Positions 55,506 to 63,904 of a stretch of 64,000 nucleotides of DNA are shown piece by piece (within the stretch, counting starts at the first letter, position 1; each line of letters starts with the position of its first letter). The translations under genes were made by a program, and so were the position numbers. Below the pieces are notes generated by a model, which searched no databases, was not told where the DNA came from, and saw only the letters and a list, made by a program, of their open reading frames with translations. This stretch comes from Abyssisolibacter fermentans (GTDB lineage Bacteria; Bacillota; Clostridia; Tissierellales; MCWD3): contig NZ_LOHE01000068.1 of assembly GCF_001559865.1 (NCBI RefSeq), positions 141,208 through 205,207 on the forward strand, written 5' to 3'.

Positions 55506-56750
55506 TTGGATATAACAATACCGCAAAATGCTAAATATTTAATAAATTTATTTAAGAAGAACGACTATGAAGCCTATGTAGTTGGTGGATGTGTTAGAGA
55601 CAGTATTTTAGGTAAAAAACCCAATGATTGGGATATTTGTACTAGCTGTAAACCAGATATAATGCAGGATATATTAATGAAAAATAGTATAAAATATGTA
55701 CCTACAGGACTAAAACATGGTACTATTACAGCTATTATTGATAATCAGTTATATGAGATTACTACTTTTAGAATAGAAGGAGAATATCAAGATAATAGAC
55801 ATCCAAAATATGTAGAGTTTACGAATAGTTTAATTGATGATTTGAGTAGAAGAGACTTTACAATCAATGCTTTGGCATATAATGATGAAAGTGGCTTGAT
55901 TGACCCCTTTAATGGAAGTAAAGATTTGACTTTAAAAACCATTAAGTGCGTAGGTGATGCGAGTCATAGGTTTAATGAAGATGCTCTAAGAATTTTACGA
56001 GCAATAAGATTTTCCTGTCAATTAGGATTTAAATTAGATGATGAATGCAGAAAATCTATAAAACAATTAAAAGGTAACTTGAAAAATATAAGCAAAGAGA
56101 GAATAAGAGATGAAATAAATAAAATTTTAGCGAGTAAATTTATTAGCTATGGATTATATGAAATTATTAATTTAGAGTTGTATAAGTATATTATTCCATT
56201 GCCAAGCATTACTAATTATAAGCTTAAATATATGGATTTATTAGAAATTTTCGATGAAACAAGTTGTGATATAAATATAAGAATGGCTTTATTATTTATT
56301 GTCAATAAAACTAAACTCAAGCAAATTATAGCATTTTTAGAGCATTTAAAATATGATAATAGTACTATTAAAACACAAACTTTTTTGATAGAAAACTATA
56401 AAATTCTTTTTAGAAACAACAGTATTGTTGAATTAAAACAATTGATAAGTAGAGGTTTTGTTCATATAGATGCATTATTAAATATTGGAAACAACCTGCT
56501 TGAATTTAAGAATTATGATGATAAGACGTTCTTGATTAACAAAAACCAAATTGAAAATATTATTAAATCTTCATGTCCTCTGAGTATAAAAGACTTAAAA
56601 ATTAATGGGGATGATTTGATACAGTTAGGTATAAAAAAAGGTCCTCAAATAGGTGAGATTTTGAATTATTTATTACTGAAGGTATTAGAAAATCCAGATA
56701 TCAATAATAAAAAAATGTTAGTTAAATTAATAAAGCAAAAATTCAAATAA
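55506..56750 (+). CDS. cca: CCA tRNA nucleotidyltransferase
   Basis: A 414-residue class II nucleotidyltransferase that adds or repairs the 3' CCA of tRNAs. The head has VVGGCVRDSILGKKPNDWDI with the metal-binding Asp-x-Asp, GTITAIID, the RRDFTINALAYN motif, and RILRAIRFSCQLGF in the neck. TTG start after GATGGGGGA. A terminator directly follows. Confidence 0.93.
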   Translation: MDITIPQNAKYLINLFKKNDYEAYVVGGCVRDSILGKKPNDWDICTSCKPDIMQDILMKNSIKYVPTGLKHGTITAIIDNQLYEITTFRIEGEYQDNRHPKYVEFTNSLIDDLSRRDFTINALAYNDESGLIDPFNGSKDLTLKTIKCVGDASHRFNEDALRILRAIRFSCQLGFKLDDECRKSIKQLKGNLKNISKERIRDEINKILASKFISYGLYEIINLELYKYIIPLPSITNYKLKYMDLLEIFDETSCDINIRMALLFIVNKTKLKQIIAFLEHLKYDNSTIKTQTFLIENYKILFRNNSIVELKQLISRGFVHIDALLNIGNNLLEFKNYDDKTFLINKNQIENIIKSSCPLSIKDLKINGDDLIQLGIKKGPQIGEILNYLLLKVLENPDINNKKMLVKLIKQKFK

Positions 56751-56780
56751 ACTAGGAGTTTTTAAACTTCTAGTTTTTTT
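56749..56780 (+). terminator. Rho-independent terminator after cca
   Basis: AAACTAGGAGTT pairs with AAACTTCTAGTTT, followed by a T run; the stem begins at the cca stop codon. Confidence 0.8.
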
Positions 56781-56970
56781 AGTACGTGCACGTAAAGATT
56801 ATTGTTAATTTTTTTGTATATCAAATAGATCAGTGAAACAAATATGACGATTAAAAGATATAAATACTAGAAGACATGCGGGGTCTATTGTTTCTTTCAC
56901 ATGTATTGCATATTAGCATAAAATATATTGAGTATATATGTCAAGAAAATATTTTGAGGTGAAGTATGAT

Positions 56971-57555
56971 ATGAATGATAAAGAATCTAACAATATAAAT
57001 AATTTAAGTATATCAAGCATATTTATTCCTGCAATACTAGGGATAGCGGGGAGTGAAATTTTTGGTTTAAATAAAGTTTTCAATCAAATAACTACTATGT
57101 CAAATAATTTTGAAAGAAATGTAAATCTTCTAAAAAACATAAAACCATATTTTTCTCATAGTGAACAATATACTTTATCTAAAATTCAAGATATCTTTGA
57201 TGTATTAAATAAAGTAGGAAGAATAAAAGGAGAACAATATGAAACAGAAGTTCAAGATATGTGTACGGAAGTAAGTATTTCAGAGAAAAAACAAAAAATA
57301 ATACAGGAATTTTATAACTATTTAGACGTTGATAAAAGACAATTTATTGATAAAGCTATGGAAGTTAAAGATCAAATATTCACAGCTAAGAATAGAATAA
57401 ATGGATTGGGAGATTTAGATGAAGTTACTATGGATAACAAAATGGACGTAGTATTTGAATTTATTAAGTGCTTTAAACCTATTTTAAGCGAAGAACATAG
57501 TAGAAATCTAGATAAATTTGAAAAAGCAGTACAGGTATTAAAAGCACCTGATTAA
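56971..57555 (+). CDS. Hypothetical protein
   Basis: A 194-residue protein with an Asn/Ser-rich start, a hydrophobic segment at about 12-30 (SIFIPAILGIAGSEIFGL) that could be a membrane helix, and a charged, mostly helical remainder. No family recognised. The start is chosen at ATG 56971 because GAGGTG lies 9 bp upstream; the longer frame begins at ATG 56938 without a ribosome site. It stands alone between cca and small hydrophobic frames. Confidence 0.55.
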   Translation: MNDKESNNINNLSISSIFIPAILGIAGSEIFGLNKVFNQITTMSNNFERNVNLLKNIKPYFSHSEQYTLSKIQDIFDVLNKVGRIKGEQYETEVQDMCTEVSISEKKQKIIQEFYNYLDVDKRQFIDKAMEVKDQIFTAKNRINGLGDLDEVTMDNKMDVVFEFIKCFKPILSEEHSRNLDKFEKAVQVLKAPD

Positions 57556-57620
57556 AAAAGTGTAACCGAGTCCTAATTTATGCATATAATAAATATATAC
57601 TACTATTAGGGGGGTGAACT

Positions 57621-57686
57621 ATGTCAAAGACAATAATGAACTCTGTTAAAAATAGTAGACAACGAAAATTTGTAATATATCAGTAA
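57621..57686 (+). CDS. Very short open frame with a strong ribosome site
   Basis: A 21-residue, basic peptide (MSKTIMNSVKNSRQRKFVIYQ split here as its first 8 and last 13 residues would show no known motif). The GGGGGGTG ribosome site at 57609-57616 is among the strongest in the window. It could be a leader peptide, a remnant of a longer gene, or a real micropeptide. Confidence 0.3.
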   Translation: MSKTIMNSVKNSRQRKFVIYQ

Positions 57687-57777
57687 TTTCAATACATTCC
57701 GATAGTGATGCATTGATTACAAATATAAGTTAAACAAGCTGTATAGAGTTTATGGTGTTTTTTGGCAGCTTATATAG

Positions 57778-57945
57778 ATGTTTAATAGAGTATTGAAGTA
57801 TATAAAAACTGGAGCTGATAATCTCTTATTTTTCTTTTTACTTATAGCTGTTATTTTGAATAATTGCACATGGTTTATAGGTGATGGTCAAGAAAGTACA
57901 TTATTCTTTTTTTTACTTATAGCAGTATTGTTTGGAAATGATTAA
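57778..57945 (+). CDS. Small twin-hydrophobic protein (paralogue of the 62741 gene)
   Basis: A 55-residue frame with two copies of a hydrophobic motif: LLFFFLLIAVIL (about 17-28) and TLFFFLLIAVLF (about 41-52), joined by a Trp-Phe-x3-Gly-x-Glu-Ser linker. The protein at 62741 has the same two-part plan. There is no good ribosome site before the ATG, and an in-frame TAG directly precedes it, so this may be a decaying or coupled gene. A terminator follows, then tldD. Confidence 0.45.
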   Translation: MFNRVLKYIKTGADNLLFFFLLIAVILNNCTWFIGDGQESTLFFFLLIAVLFGND

Positions 57946-57971
57946 ATTTAATAATCCCCACCTAGAGTAAT

Positions 57972-58006
57972 AAAAAAAGTTAAACTATTTTAGTTTAGCT
58001 TTTTTT
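57972..58006 (+). terminator. Rho-independent terminator upstream of tldD
   Basis: AAAAAAGTTAAACTA pairs with TAGTTTAGCTTTTTT, followed by extra T. Confidence 0.75.
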
Positions 58007-58162
58007 AAAACAGAAAAAACAAATTTTAATTGTGAATTGTTTTATTAATATATGAAAAAACTAACTCTTAAAACGTATTGTGTCAAATAATTAATAATGT
58101 TCGAAAAAAAAGGGATTAAGAATCAAATGTAGAAAAAAAATAATAGAGTAGGAGGTAAAAAT

Positions 58163-59554
58163 ATGATAAATAAAAGTATTATTCAAAAAGTAATAGAAGC
58201 ATCATTAACCACAGGTGGTGATTTTGCTGAAGTTTTCGTTGAAAATAAAATTAATAATGCAATAAGTATGATAGGTGGAAAGATAGAAAAAAGTAACTCA
58301 GGTGTAGATTTTGGAATAGGTATTCGAATATTTAATGGATTAAATTGCGTTTATGCGTACACCAATGACAACTCAGAGGAAAACTTAATAAAAACAGCTA
58401 TAAATGCAGCTAAGGCAATAAAAAATCCATCACATATAGGTACATCTCAGATAATAAGAGGAAAGATAAAAGAAATTAATCCTATTAAAATATTCCCTTC
58501 GCAAATAGCAAAATCGAAAAAAGTAGAACTGATGAAAAGAGCTCACTATACAGCAATGAATTCATATGACAGTATATCTCAAGTAGAAATAGGATATAGT
58601 GACTATGAGCAAGATGTATTAATAGCTAATTCTCAGGGAACTTATGCTCAAGATAAAAGAGTTAGGACAAGAACAATGATAAGGTGTATTGCTAATAAAA
58701 ATGGTGAGACACAAAGTGGAAATGTTGGTCCAGGAGCTCATATGGGATTTGAATTTTATGATAATATAAATATTGATGATTATGCTCGTGAAGCTGCTCG
58801 TATAGCAGATACAATGGTTAGAGCAGAGTATTGTCCTAGTGGAAAAATGCCAGTTATAATAGACAATGGTTTTGGTGGAGTTATTTTTCATGAAGCATGT
58901 GGACATGGGCTTGAAGCAACAGCGGTAGCAAAAAATACCTCAATATTTTCAAATAAGTTAGGACAAAAGATTGCATCTGATGTAGTTAGTGCTGTAGATG
59001 ATGGTACTATACCTAATGCTTGGGGTTCATCAAATATTGATGATGAAGGTAATCCAACTCAAAGAAATTTATTGATAGAAAATGGTATCTTAAAAGGCTA
59101 TATGGTGGATATTTTAAATGGAAGACGAATGAACATGGCTCCAACTGGTTCTGGTAGAAGACAATCTTATAAGTATGCACCAACTTCAAGAATGACAAAT
59201 ACATTTATCTTAAATGGTAAATCGACCTTAGATGAAATTATTTCTAATACAGAGTATGGATTGTATGCTAAAAAAATGGGCGGTGGATCAGTAAATCCAG
59301 CAACAGGTGATTTTAACTTTAGCGTAATAGAAGGATATATAGTTAAAAATGGTGTAATAACAAAACCTGTAAGAGGTGCTGCACTAGTAGGTAATGGAGC
59401 TAATGTATTATTAAATATAGATATGGTTGGATGTAATCTTGCTCACGCACAAGGCATGTGTGGTTCTAGTAGTGGTAGTGTGCCAGCAAATGTTGGTCAG
59501 CCTGTTATTAGGGTAAAATCTATAACAGTTGGTGGAAGGAAGAGTGATATATAA
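58163..59554 (+). CDS. tldD: TldD-type metalloprotease subunit
   Basis: A 463-residue protein with the zinc motif HEACGHGLEA (about residue 243) inside GVIFHEACGH and a glycine-rich C-terminal region (CGSSSGSVPANVGQP). TldD with TldE degrades unfolded peptides and can trim leader peptides of ribosomally made peptides. AGGAGGT site. Its stop overlaps the tldE start by one base, so the two are translated together. Confidence 0.93.
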   Translation: MINKSIIQKVIEASLTTGGDFAEVFVENKINNAISMIGGKIEKSNSGVDFGIGIRIFNGLNCVYAYTNDNSEENLIKTAINAAKAIKNPSHIGTSQIIRGKIKEINPIKIFPSQIAKSKKVELMKRAHYTAMNSYDSISQVEIGYSDYEQDVLIANSQGTYAQDKRVRTRTMIRCIANKNGETQSGNVGPGAHMGFEFYDNINIDDYAREAARIADTMVRAEYCPSGKMPVIIDNGFGGVIFHEACGHGLEATAVAKNTSIFSNKLGQKIASDVVSAVDDGTIPNAWGSSNIDDEGNPTQRNLLIENGILKGYMVDILNGRRMNMAPTGSGRRQSYKYAPTSRMTNTFILNGKSTLDEIISNTEYGLYAKKMGGGSVNPATGDFNFSVIEGYIVKNGVITKPVRGAALVGNGANVLLNIDMVGCNLAHAQGMCGSSSGSVPANVGQPVIRVKSITVGGRKSDI

Positions 59555-60909
59555 TGAATAGAAATATTTTTGTTAATAAATTATTTGAAGAAGGTAAAAA
59601 AGCAGGATTATCTGATATGGAAGCTTATATAAGTAAATCAAATAGTATAACTGTATCAGCTTTTAAAAATAAACTAGATAAGTATAGTATTTCCGATGCA
59701 ATGGGTTTATCATTTAGAGCTATTTACAATGGTAAAATGGGTTATACATATACAGAAAGATTAGAGGAAGATGTAATAAAATTACTTGTAAAGGATGTTA
59801 TTGAAAATGCATCAATTGTTGAGAAAGATGATGAAGAGATAATATTCAAAGGTTCAAAGGAGTATACTGAATTAGATAAAAATGAAAATAAGCTTGAAAG
59901 TGTGTCTATAGATGACAAAATTAAATTTATTTTAAACCTTGAGAAAGAGGCATATAGCATAGATGATAGAGTTGATGTAGTAAGAAATTGTATTTATTCA
60001 GATGAAAATGATAGCACAGCAATAATAAATACAAAAGGCTTAAAACTTGATAATAGTGAAAGTATAGCTTATGCTTATATTTCAGTAAAAGTTGATGATA
60101 ATGGTGATATTAAAACTGGCTTAAGTTATAATATATGTAATGATTTTAACGAATTAGATTATAAGAAGCTTGCTAAAGAAGCAGTAGAGGATGCTATATC
60201 AAAACTAAATGCAGAAGTAATTCCATCAAACAAATATAAAGTAATATTAAAAAATGAAGCGGTATGTGATTTAATTGAATCATTTTGTCCTATTTTTTCA
60301 GCATATAATGTTCAAGAAGGATTATCACTATTAAAAGGAAAGTTAAACTCTAAGGTAGCTTCATCAGTATTTAGTTTAATAGATGATCCATTTATGAAGG
60401 AAAGTTTTTCAGTTAGGAATTTTGATGATGAAGGAGTTGCAACTAAATACAAAAGGGTAATAGATAAAGGTGTTTTGACGACTTATTTATATAATTTGAA
60501 AACAGCCAAAAAGGATGGAGTAGAGTCTACTGGTAATGCATCTAAACCGTCTTATAAATCTTCTATTACAATTTCTCCAACAAATATGTATGTAGAAAAA
60601 GGAAATATGACGTTAGAAGAAATGATGTTAAAAATGGATGATGGCGTTTTATTAACAGAATTACAAGGTTCACATGCAGGTTTAAATACAGTATCCGGTG
60701 ATTTTTCACTTTCATGTAATGGTTTTGAAATAAAAGGTGGAAAAAAGGTAAAAGCAGTAAATGGAATAACTGTTGCAGGAAATTTCTTTGATATGATTAA
60801 AAATATAGAAGAGGTTGGAACGGATTTTAAATTTAGTCTTCCATCTGGAAGTGGTTGTTTTGGAGCACCATCAATTATGATAAAAGATCTTGCTATATCC
60901 GGTAAATAA
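59554..60909 (+). CDS. tldE: TldE/PmbA metalloprotease subunit
   Basis: A 451-residue partner of TldD. It shares the fold (SFRAIYNGKMGYTYTE early; GVESTGNASKPSYKSSI and ELQGSHAGLNTVSGDFS late) but lacks the HExxxH zinc motif, as expected for TldE. Starts on the last base of the tldD stop. A repeat element begins 2 bp after its stop. Confidence 0.93.
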   Translation: MNRNIFVNKLFEEGKKAGLSDMEAYISKSNSITVSAFKNKLDKYSISDAMGLSFRAIYNGKMGYTYTERLEEDVIKLLVKDVIENASIVEKDDEEIIFKGSKEYTELDKNENKLESVSIDDKIKFILNLEKEAYSIDDRVDVVRNCIYSDENDSTAIINTKGLKLDNSESIAYAYISVKVDDNGDIKTGLSYNICNDFNELDYKKLAKEAVEDAISKLNAEVIPSNKYKVILKNEAVCDLIESFCPIFSAYNVQEGLSLLKGKLNSKVASSVFSLIDDPFMKESFSVRNFDDEGVATKYKRVIDKGVLTTYLYNLKTAKKDGVESTGNASKPSYKSSITISPTNMYVEKGNMTLEEMMLKMDDGVLLTELQGSHAGLNTVSGDFSLSCNGFEIKGGKKVKAVNGITVAGNFFDMIKNIEEVGTDFKFSLPSGSGCFGAPSIMIKDLAISGK

Positions 60910-60911
60910 TG

Positions 60912-61260
60912 AACCCAGATTATTCATAGAAAATTATGAGCAGTGAACTAAAATCTATGATTTTATGTGAATCGCTTACTGCTATGAAGGAACGGAATAG
61001 GAGATTAATTAATAAGTATTCCTTCTGTTTATAACAAGGCACAAGATGTCCCCCACCTCTATAGGTAGCGGGTACCAATTATATTTAACAGGCGGTGTGT
61101 ATATCTCCCGCCTCGTTGAAACGGTGTGTTGCAATTACTACGTAATTGCTTCCGTTGTTATAAGATATCCATTAAATTCTCGACATACCAACTCGGTATG
61201 TCTTCGAATTCAGAACTATACAGCATATTATTCAAAGTTATATGAATAATCAGGGTTAAA
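60912..61260. mobile_element. AACCC-family element (copy 8, long form, reverse orientation)
   Basis: AACCCAGATTATTCATAG at the left; TATGAATAATCAGGGTTAA at the right. Inside, in the same order as copy 4: module GAGCAGTGAACTAAAATC, nested element at 61032-61157, GATATCCATTAAATTC, the hairpin GACATACC-AACTC-GGTATGTC and ACAGCATATTATTCAAAG. It fills the tldE-amidase gap and ends 12 bp before the amidase start codon. Confidence 0.85.
61032..61157. mobile_element. Nested TAACAAGG-ended MITE-like element within copy 8
   Basis: A 126-bp insert starting TAACAAGG and ending CCGTTG, with TTA on both sides (61029-61031, 61158-61160). It matches the 37303 copy in CACCTCTATAGGTAGCGGGT and the region from GAAACGGTGTGTTGC to GTAATTGCTT, but its arms have diverged (AACAAGGCACAAGAT against ATCTCCCGCCTCGTT). 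Confidence 0.8.
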
Positions 61261-61271
61261 GGTGGTATGAA

Positions 61272-62096
61272 ATGAAAGTTAAAATTGGTGTTTGTCAAAT
61301 GAAGATTGAAGCTGATAAATTATTAAACCTAAAAACTGCTGAAAGAGGGATAAATAAAGCAGTAAAAAAAGGTTCAGATATAGTTGTTCTGCCTGAAATG
61401 TTTAATTGTCCATATGATAATTCTGTTTTCAGAGATTATGCAGAAAATCAAAATGATAGTGAGACATTAAAATTTTTATCGAAACAAGCACAAGACAATA
61501 ATGTTTGTATAGTAGGAGGTTCTATTCCTGAGCTAGATAAAGGTAAAATATATAATACCAGTTTTGTATTTGATAAAAACGGTGAAATAATAGCAAAGCA
61601 TAGAAAGGTTCATTTATTTGACATTGATGTTAAAGGTGGAGTAAGATTTAAAGAATCCGATACTTTAACAGCCGGTAACAAGATTACTGTATTTAATACT
61701 GTATTTGGAAAAATAGGATTATGCATATGCTATGACATAAGATTTCCAGAATTGAGTAGATTAATGGCACAATTAGGAGCAAAGATTATAATAATACCAG
61801 CTGCATTTAATATGACAACTGGACCAATGCATTGGGAGATGTTATTTAAAGTTAGAGCACTAGATAATCAAGTATTTATGGTAGGTGCAGCTCCTGCAAG
61901 AAGCGAAGAAGCTTCATATGTTGCTTATGGAAATAGTATATTAACTGATCCTTGGGGTAGAGTTGTCAACAAGTTAGGAAGTAAAGAAGAAGTGATGGTG
62001 TGTGAAATAGATCTATCTTTAATAAATCAGGTTAGAGAGCAATTACCAATTTTAAAACACAGGAGATTAGATATATATGAATTGAAATCCCTTTAA
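61272..62096 (+). CDS. Carbon-nitrogen hydrolase (nitrilase superfamily, omega-amidase/Nit2-like)
   Basis: A 274-residue enzyme with the Glu-Lys-Cys triad: Glu in VLPEMFN, Lys in KHRKVHLFD and Cys in LCICYDIRFPEL. The sequence order and the MHWEMLFKVRALDNQVF region fit the omega-amidase (Nit2) branch, which hydrolyses alpha-ketoglutaramate and similar amides; this detail is inference. The AAAGGTGG site directly follows the end of a repeat element. Confidence 0.88.
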   Translation: MKVKIGVCQMKIEADKLLNLKTAERGINKAVKKGSDIVVLPEMFNCPYDNSVFRDYAENQNDSETLKFLSKQAQDNNVCIVGGSIPELDKGKIYNTSFVFDKNGEIIAKHRKVHLFDIDVKGGVRFKESDTLTAGNKITVFNTVFGKIGLCICYDIRFPELSRLMAQLGAKIIIIPAAFNMTTGPMHWEMLFKVRALDNQVFMVGAAPARSEEASYVAYGNSILTDPWGRVVNKLGSKEEVMVCEIDLSLINQVREQLPILKHRRLDIYELKSL

Positions 62097-62187
62097 AAAA
62101 GTCCAAAATCAAAGAACATGAAATTGAGTAGTAAAAAATTCAAAATTCATAAGTTACTAGAAAAATTGGACTTTTAGGATAATTTGT

Positions 62188-62215
62188 AGAGGAAGGTAAA
62201 TAACCTTCCTCTTTT
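62188..62215 (+). terminator. Rho-independent terminator after the amidase gene
   Basis: AGAGGAAGGT pairs with ACCTTCCTCT around a 5-nt loop (AAATA), then TTT. A second, wider inverted repeat (AAAAGTCCAA near 62098 and TTGGACTTTT near 62166) lies upstream. Confidence 0.75.
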
Positions 62216-62254
62216 GTGTAAATGATTATTTTGCCTTTGAATATGAAGTTTGAT

Positions 62255-62282
62255 GACAGCCATATCTATATTTATGGCTGTT
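62255..62282 (-). terminator. Terminator of the DUF378 gene
   Basis: GACAGCCATA pairs with TATGGCTGTT; read on the reverse strand it begins at the DUF378 stop codon. Confidence 0.65.
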
Positions 62283-62490
62283 ATTTAGTAGTTCTTCTAT
62301 CTCTGTCATAATCTCTAAATAGTAATGTAATAGAGTATAAACCAGCTATTCCAACTAAACCATAAACTATTCTACTTAGAATAGCGGATTGCCCTCCAAA
62401 TATTGATGCAACTAAGTCAAATTGGAATAGGGCTATAAGACCCCAATTAAGTGCTCCAATAATAACTAATACCAAAGCTGTGGTATCCAT
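62281..62490 (-). CDS. DUF378 family membrane protein
   Basis: A 69-residue protein of the DUF378 family: VIIGALNWGLIALFQFDLVASIFGG with its Asn-Trp-Gly core at about 9-33, a second helix VYGLVGIAGLYSITLLF at about 42-58, and a charged tail. Two membrane helices, function unknown. AAGGAG site upstream. Confidence 0.9.
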   Translation of the reverse strand: MDTTALVLVIIGALNWGLIALFQFDLVASIFGGQSAILSRIVYGLVGIAGLYSITLLFRDYDRDRRTTK

Positions 62491-62740
62491 AAAATCACTC
62501 CTTGTAAATTTAGTAAATTATAGTAAAACTATAGACAAGATTATTATTTCTTAAAAATTAAAAATATATACATATAGAAAATAAAAATTTGAAATATTTA
62601 CTAAAAATTGCTTGTAACATAAATTATTAATATGAATAAAATGAATTAAGCAAGAACTGTAGCATATTTCTAATTTCCTAAAAATAACAAAATACATATT
62701 TTCAATTTTGAAATTCTAATAGTTTTTAGGAGGTAATATA

Positions 62741-62923
62741 ATGTCTGAAAATATAGTTGAAATTAAAGATTGTTGTGAAGAAGGTATAAGTTCAAGTTTG
62801 CTTTTTTTCTTTCTATTATTAGTAATCTTAATGAAAGATTATGGATGGTTTGATGAAGGAAATGAAAGTCTATTATTTTTCTTCTTAATCTTAGTTATTA
62901 TTTTCTGTAAATGTTATAATTAA
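62741..62923 (+). CDS. Small twin-hydrophobic protein
   Basis: A 60-residue protein with an AGGAGGT site. After a charged start with two cysteines (residues 11-12) it has two near-repeat hydrophobic blocks, LLFFFLLLVIL (about 20-30) and LLFFFLILVIIF (about 44-55), separated by DYGWFDEGNES. The same plan appears at 57778. Each block could span the membrane. I recall similar unnamed small proteins in Clostridia but no function. It is 39 bp upstream of the DUF4397 gene. Confidence 0.7.
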   Translation: MSENIVEIKDCCEEGISSSLLFFFLLLVILMKDYGWFDEGNESLLFFFLILVIIFCKCYN

Positions 62924-62962
62924 TAAACTGTTTTAATATCTATGTTAGAAGGTGTATATTAA

Positions 62963-63622
62963 ATGTATTATGATTATTATAATTATTACAATTACTACAA
63001 TAATTACTACAACGCAATGCCTATCAATAGAAATTCATATTTAAGATTCATGCATGCCAGTCCTGATGCACCTGGAGTAGATATATATTTAAACAATAGT
63101 TTAGTAGCATCAAATTTAAGATATCAAGGTTTTACTCCATATATGCCATTATTACCAGGTTCATACAATGTAAAAGTATATGCTGCTGGGATGCAGACTG
63201 ACCCTGTAATTAATACAACTATAGATGTTTTGCAAGATGCTGATTATACAGTAGCTGTTGCTGGGACGTTAAATAATCTTAAACCTGTTATTATATCAGA
63301 TACTGCAATGGCTATGCCCGGTAATGAAGCACAAATTAAATTCGTTCACTTATCTCCAGATGCACCTGCAGTAGATGTAACATTACCAAATGGAGTAGAA
63401 TTATTTGAAAACATTGAGTACAAAGAGATAAGTCCAAATAGCTTAGTTCCACCAGCGAATTATACAATTCAGGTAAGAGATAATGCTACAAAACAGGTAG
63501 TACTAACAGTACCAAATGTATTGCTTAAAGCTAATAAATATTATACAGTTTATGCCGTCGGACTTTTAAATGGTAATCCTGAGTTACAGGCTATTATAGC
63601 ACTAGATAAAGCATCTTATTAA
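62963..63622 (+). CDS. DUF4397 domain protein with Tyr/Asn-rich N-terminus
   Basis: A 219-residue protein. Residues 1-17 are nearly all Tyr and Asn. Two DUF4397 beta-domains follow (about 26-118 and 124-215), each starting with a Phe-x-His-x-Ser-Pro-Asp-Ala-Pro motif (FMHASPDAPGVD and FVHLSPDAPAVD). There is no signal peptide, although DUF4397 proteins are usually secreted; a spore-coat or surface role would fit the Tyr-rich start but is a guess. AAGGTG site. Confidence 0.85.
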   Translation: MYYDYYNYYNYYNNYYNAMPINRNSYLRFMHASPDAPGVDIYLNNSLVASNLRYQGFTPYMPLLPGSYNVKVYAAGMQTDPVINTTIDVLQDADYTVAVAGTLNNLKPVIISDTAMAMPGNEAQIKFVHLSPDAPAVDVTLPNGVELFENIEYKEISPNSLVPPANYTIQVRDNATKQVVLTVPNVLLKANKYYTVYAVGLLNGNPELQAIIALDKASY

Positions 63623-63737
63623 GTACTAAATCAACATTATTTACTACAAGAACTTCAATAATATACCTAAAACTAAAAATTGTATCTGAGTAAAAATCAA
63701 ATTATTATTAAATAAGAAACTTGTTACAAACAATATA

Positions 63738-63904
63738 ATCCCAGATTATTCATAGAAAATTAAATACTCTACTGCATCCTTCTGTTTAGAAGATATCCAT
63801 TGAATTCTTGACGTACCATCTGGGTATGCCTTCGAATTCACTGAAATCTTTTAATTCAGAAACTTACAGCATATTATTCAAAGTTATATGAATAATCAGG
63901 GATA
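63738..63904. mobile_element. AACCC-family element (copy 9), preserving the empty site of the nested element
   Basis: AATCCCAGATTATTCATAG at the left, TATGAATAATCAGGGATAA at the right. Inside it reads CTTCTGTTTAGAAGATATCC where copies 4 and 8 have the nested insert between TTA and the next bases. The hairpin (TACCATCTGGGTATG, slightly changed) and ACAGCATATTATTCAAAG follow. Sequence between 63623 and this element, and after it to 64000, shows nothing else. Confidence 0.85.

Noticed and set aside
61046..61249. A 67-codon plus-strand open frame after tldE
   Set aside because: It lies wholly inside repeat element copy 8 and its nested insert, has no ribosome site, and the matching copy at 37.3 kb does not keep the frame open.
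62098..62176. Wide inverted repeat AAAAGTCCAA / TTGGACTTTT as a mobile element
   Set aside because: Only the 10-bp arms match, there are no other copies, and a normal terminator follows; it is more likely an extended 3' hairpin.
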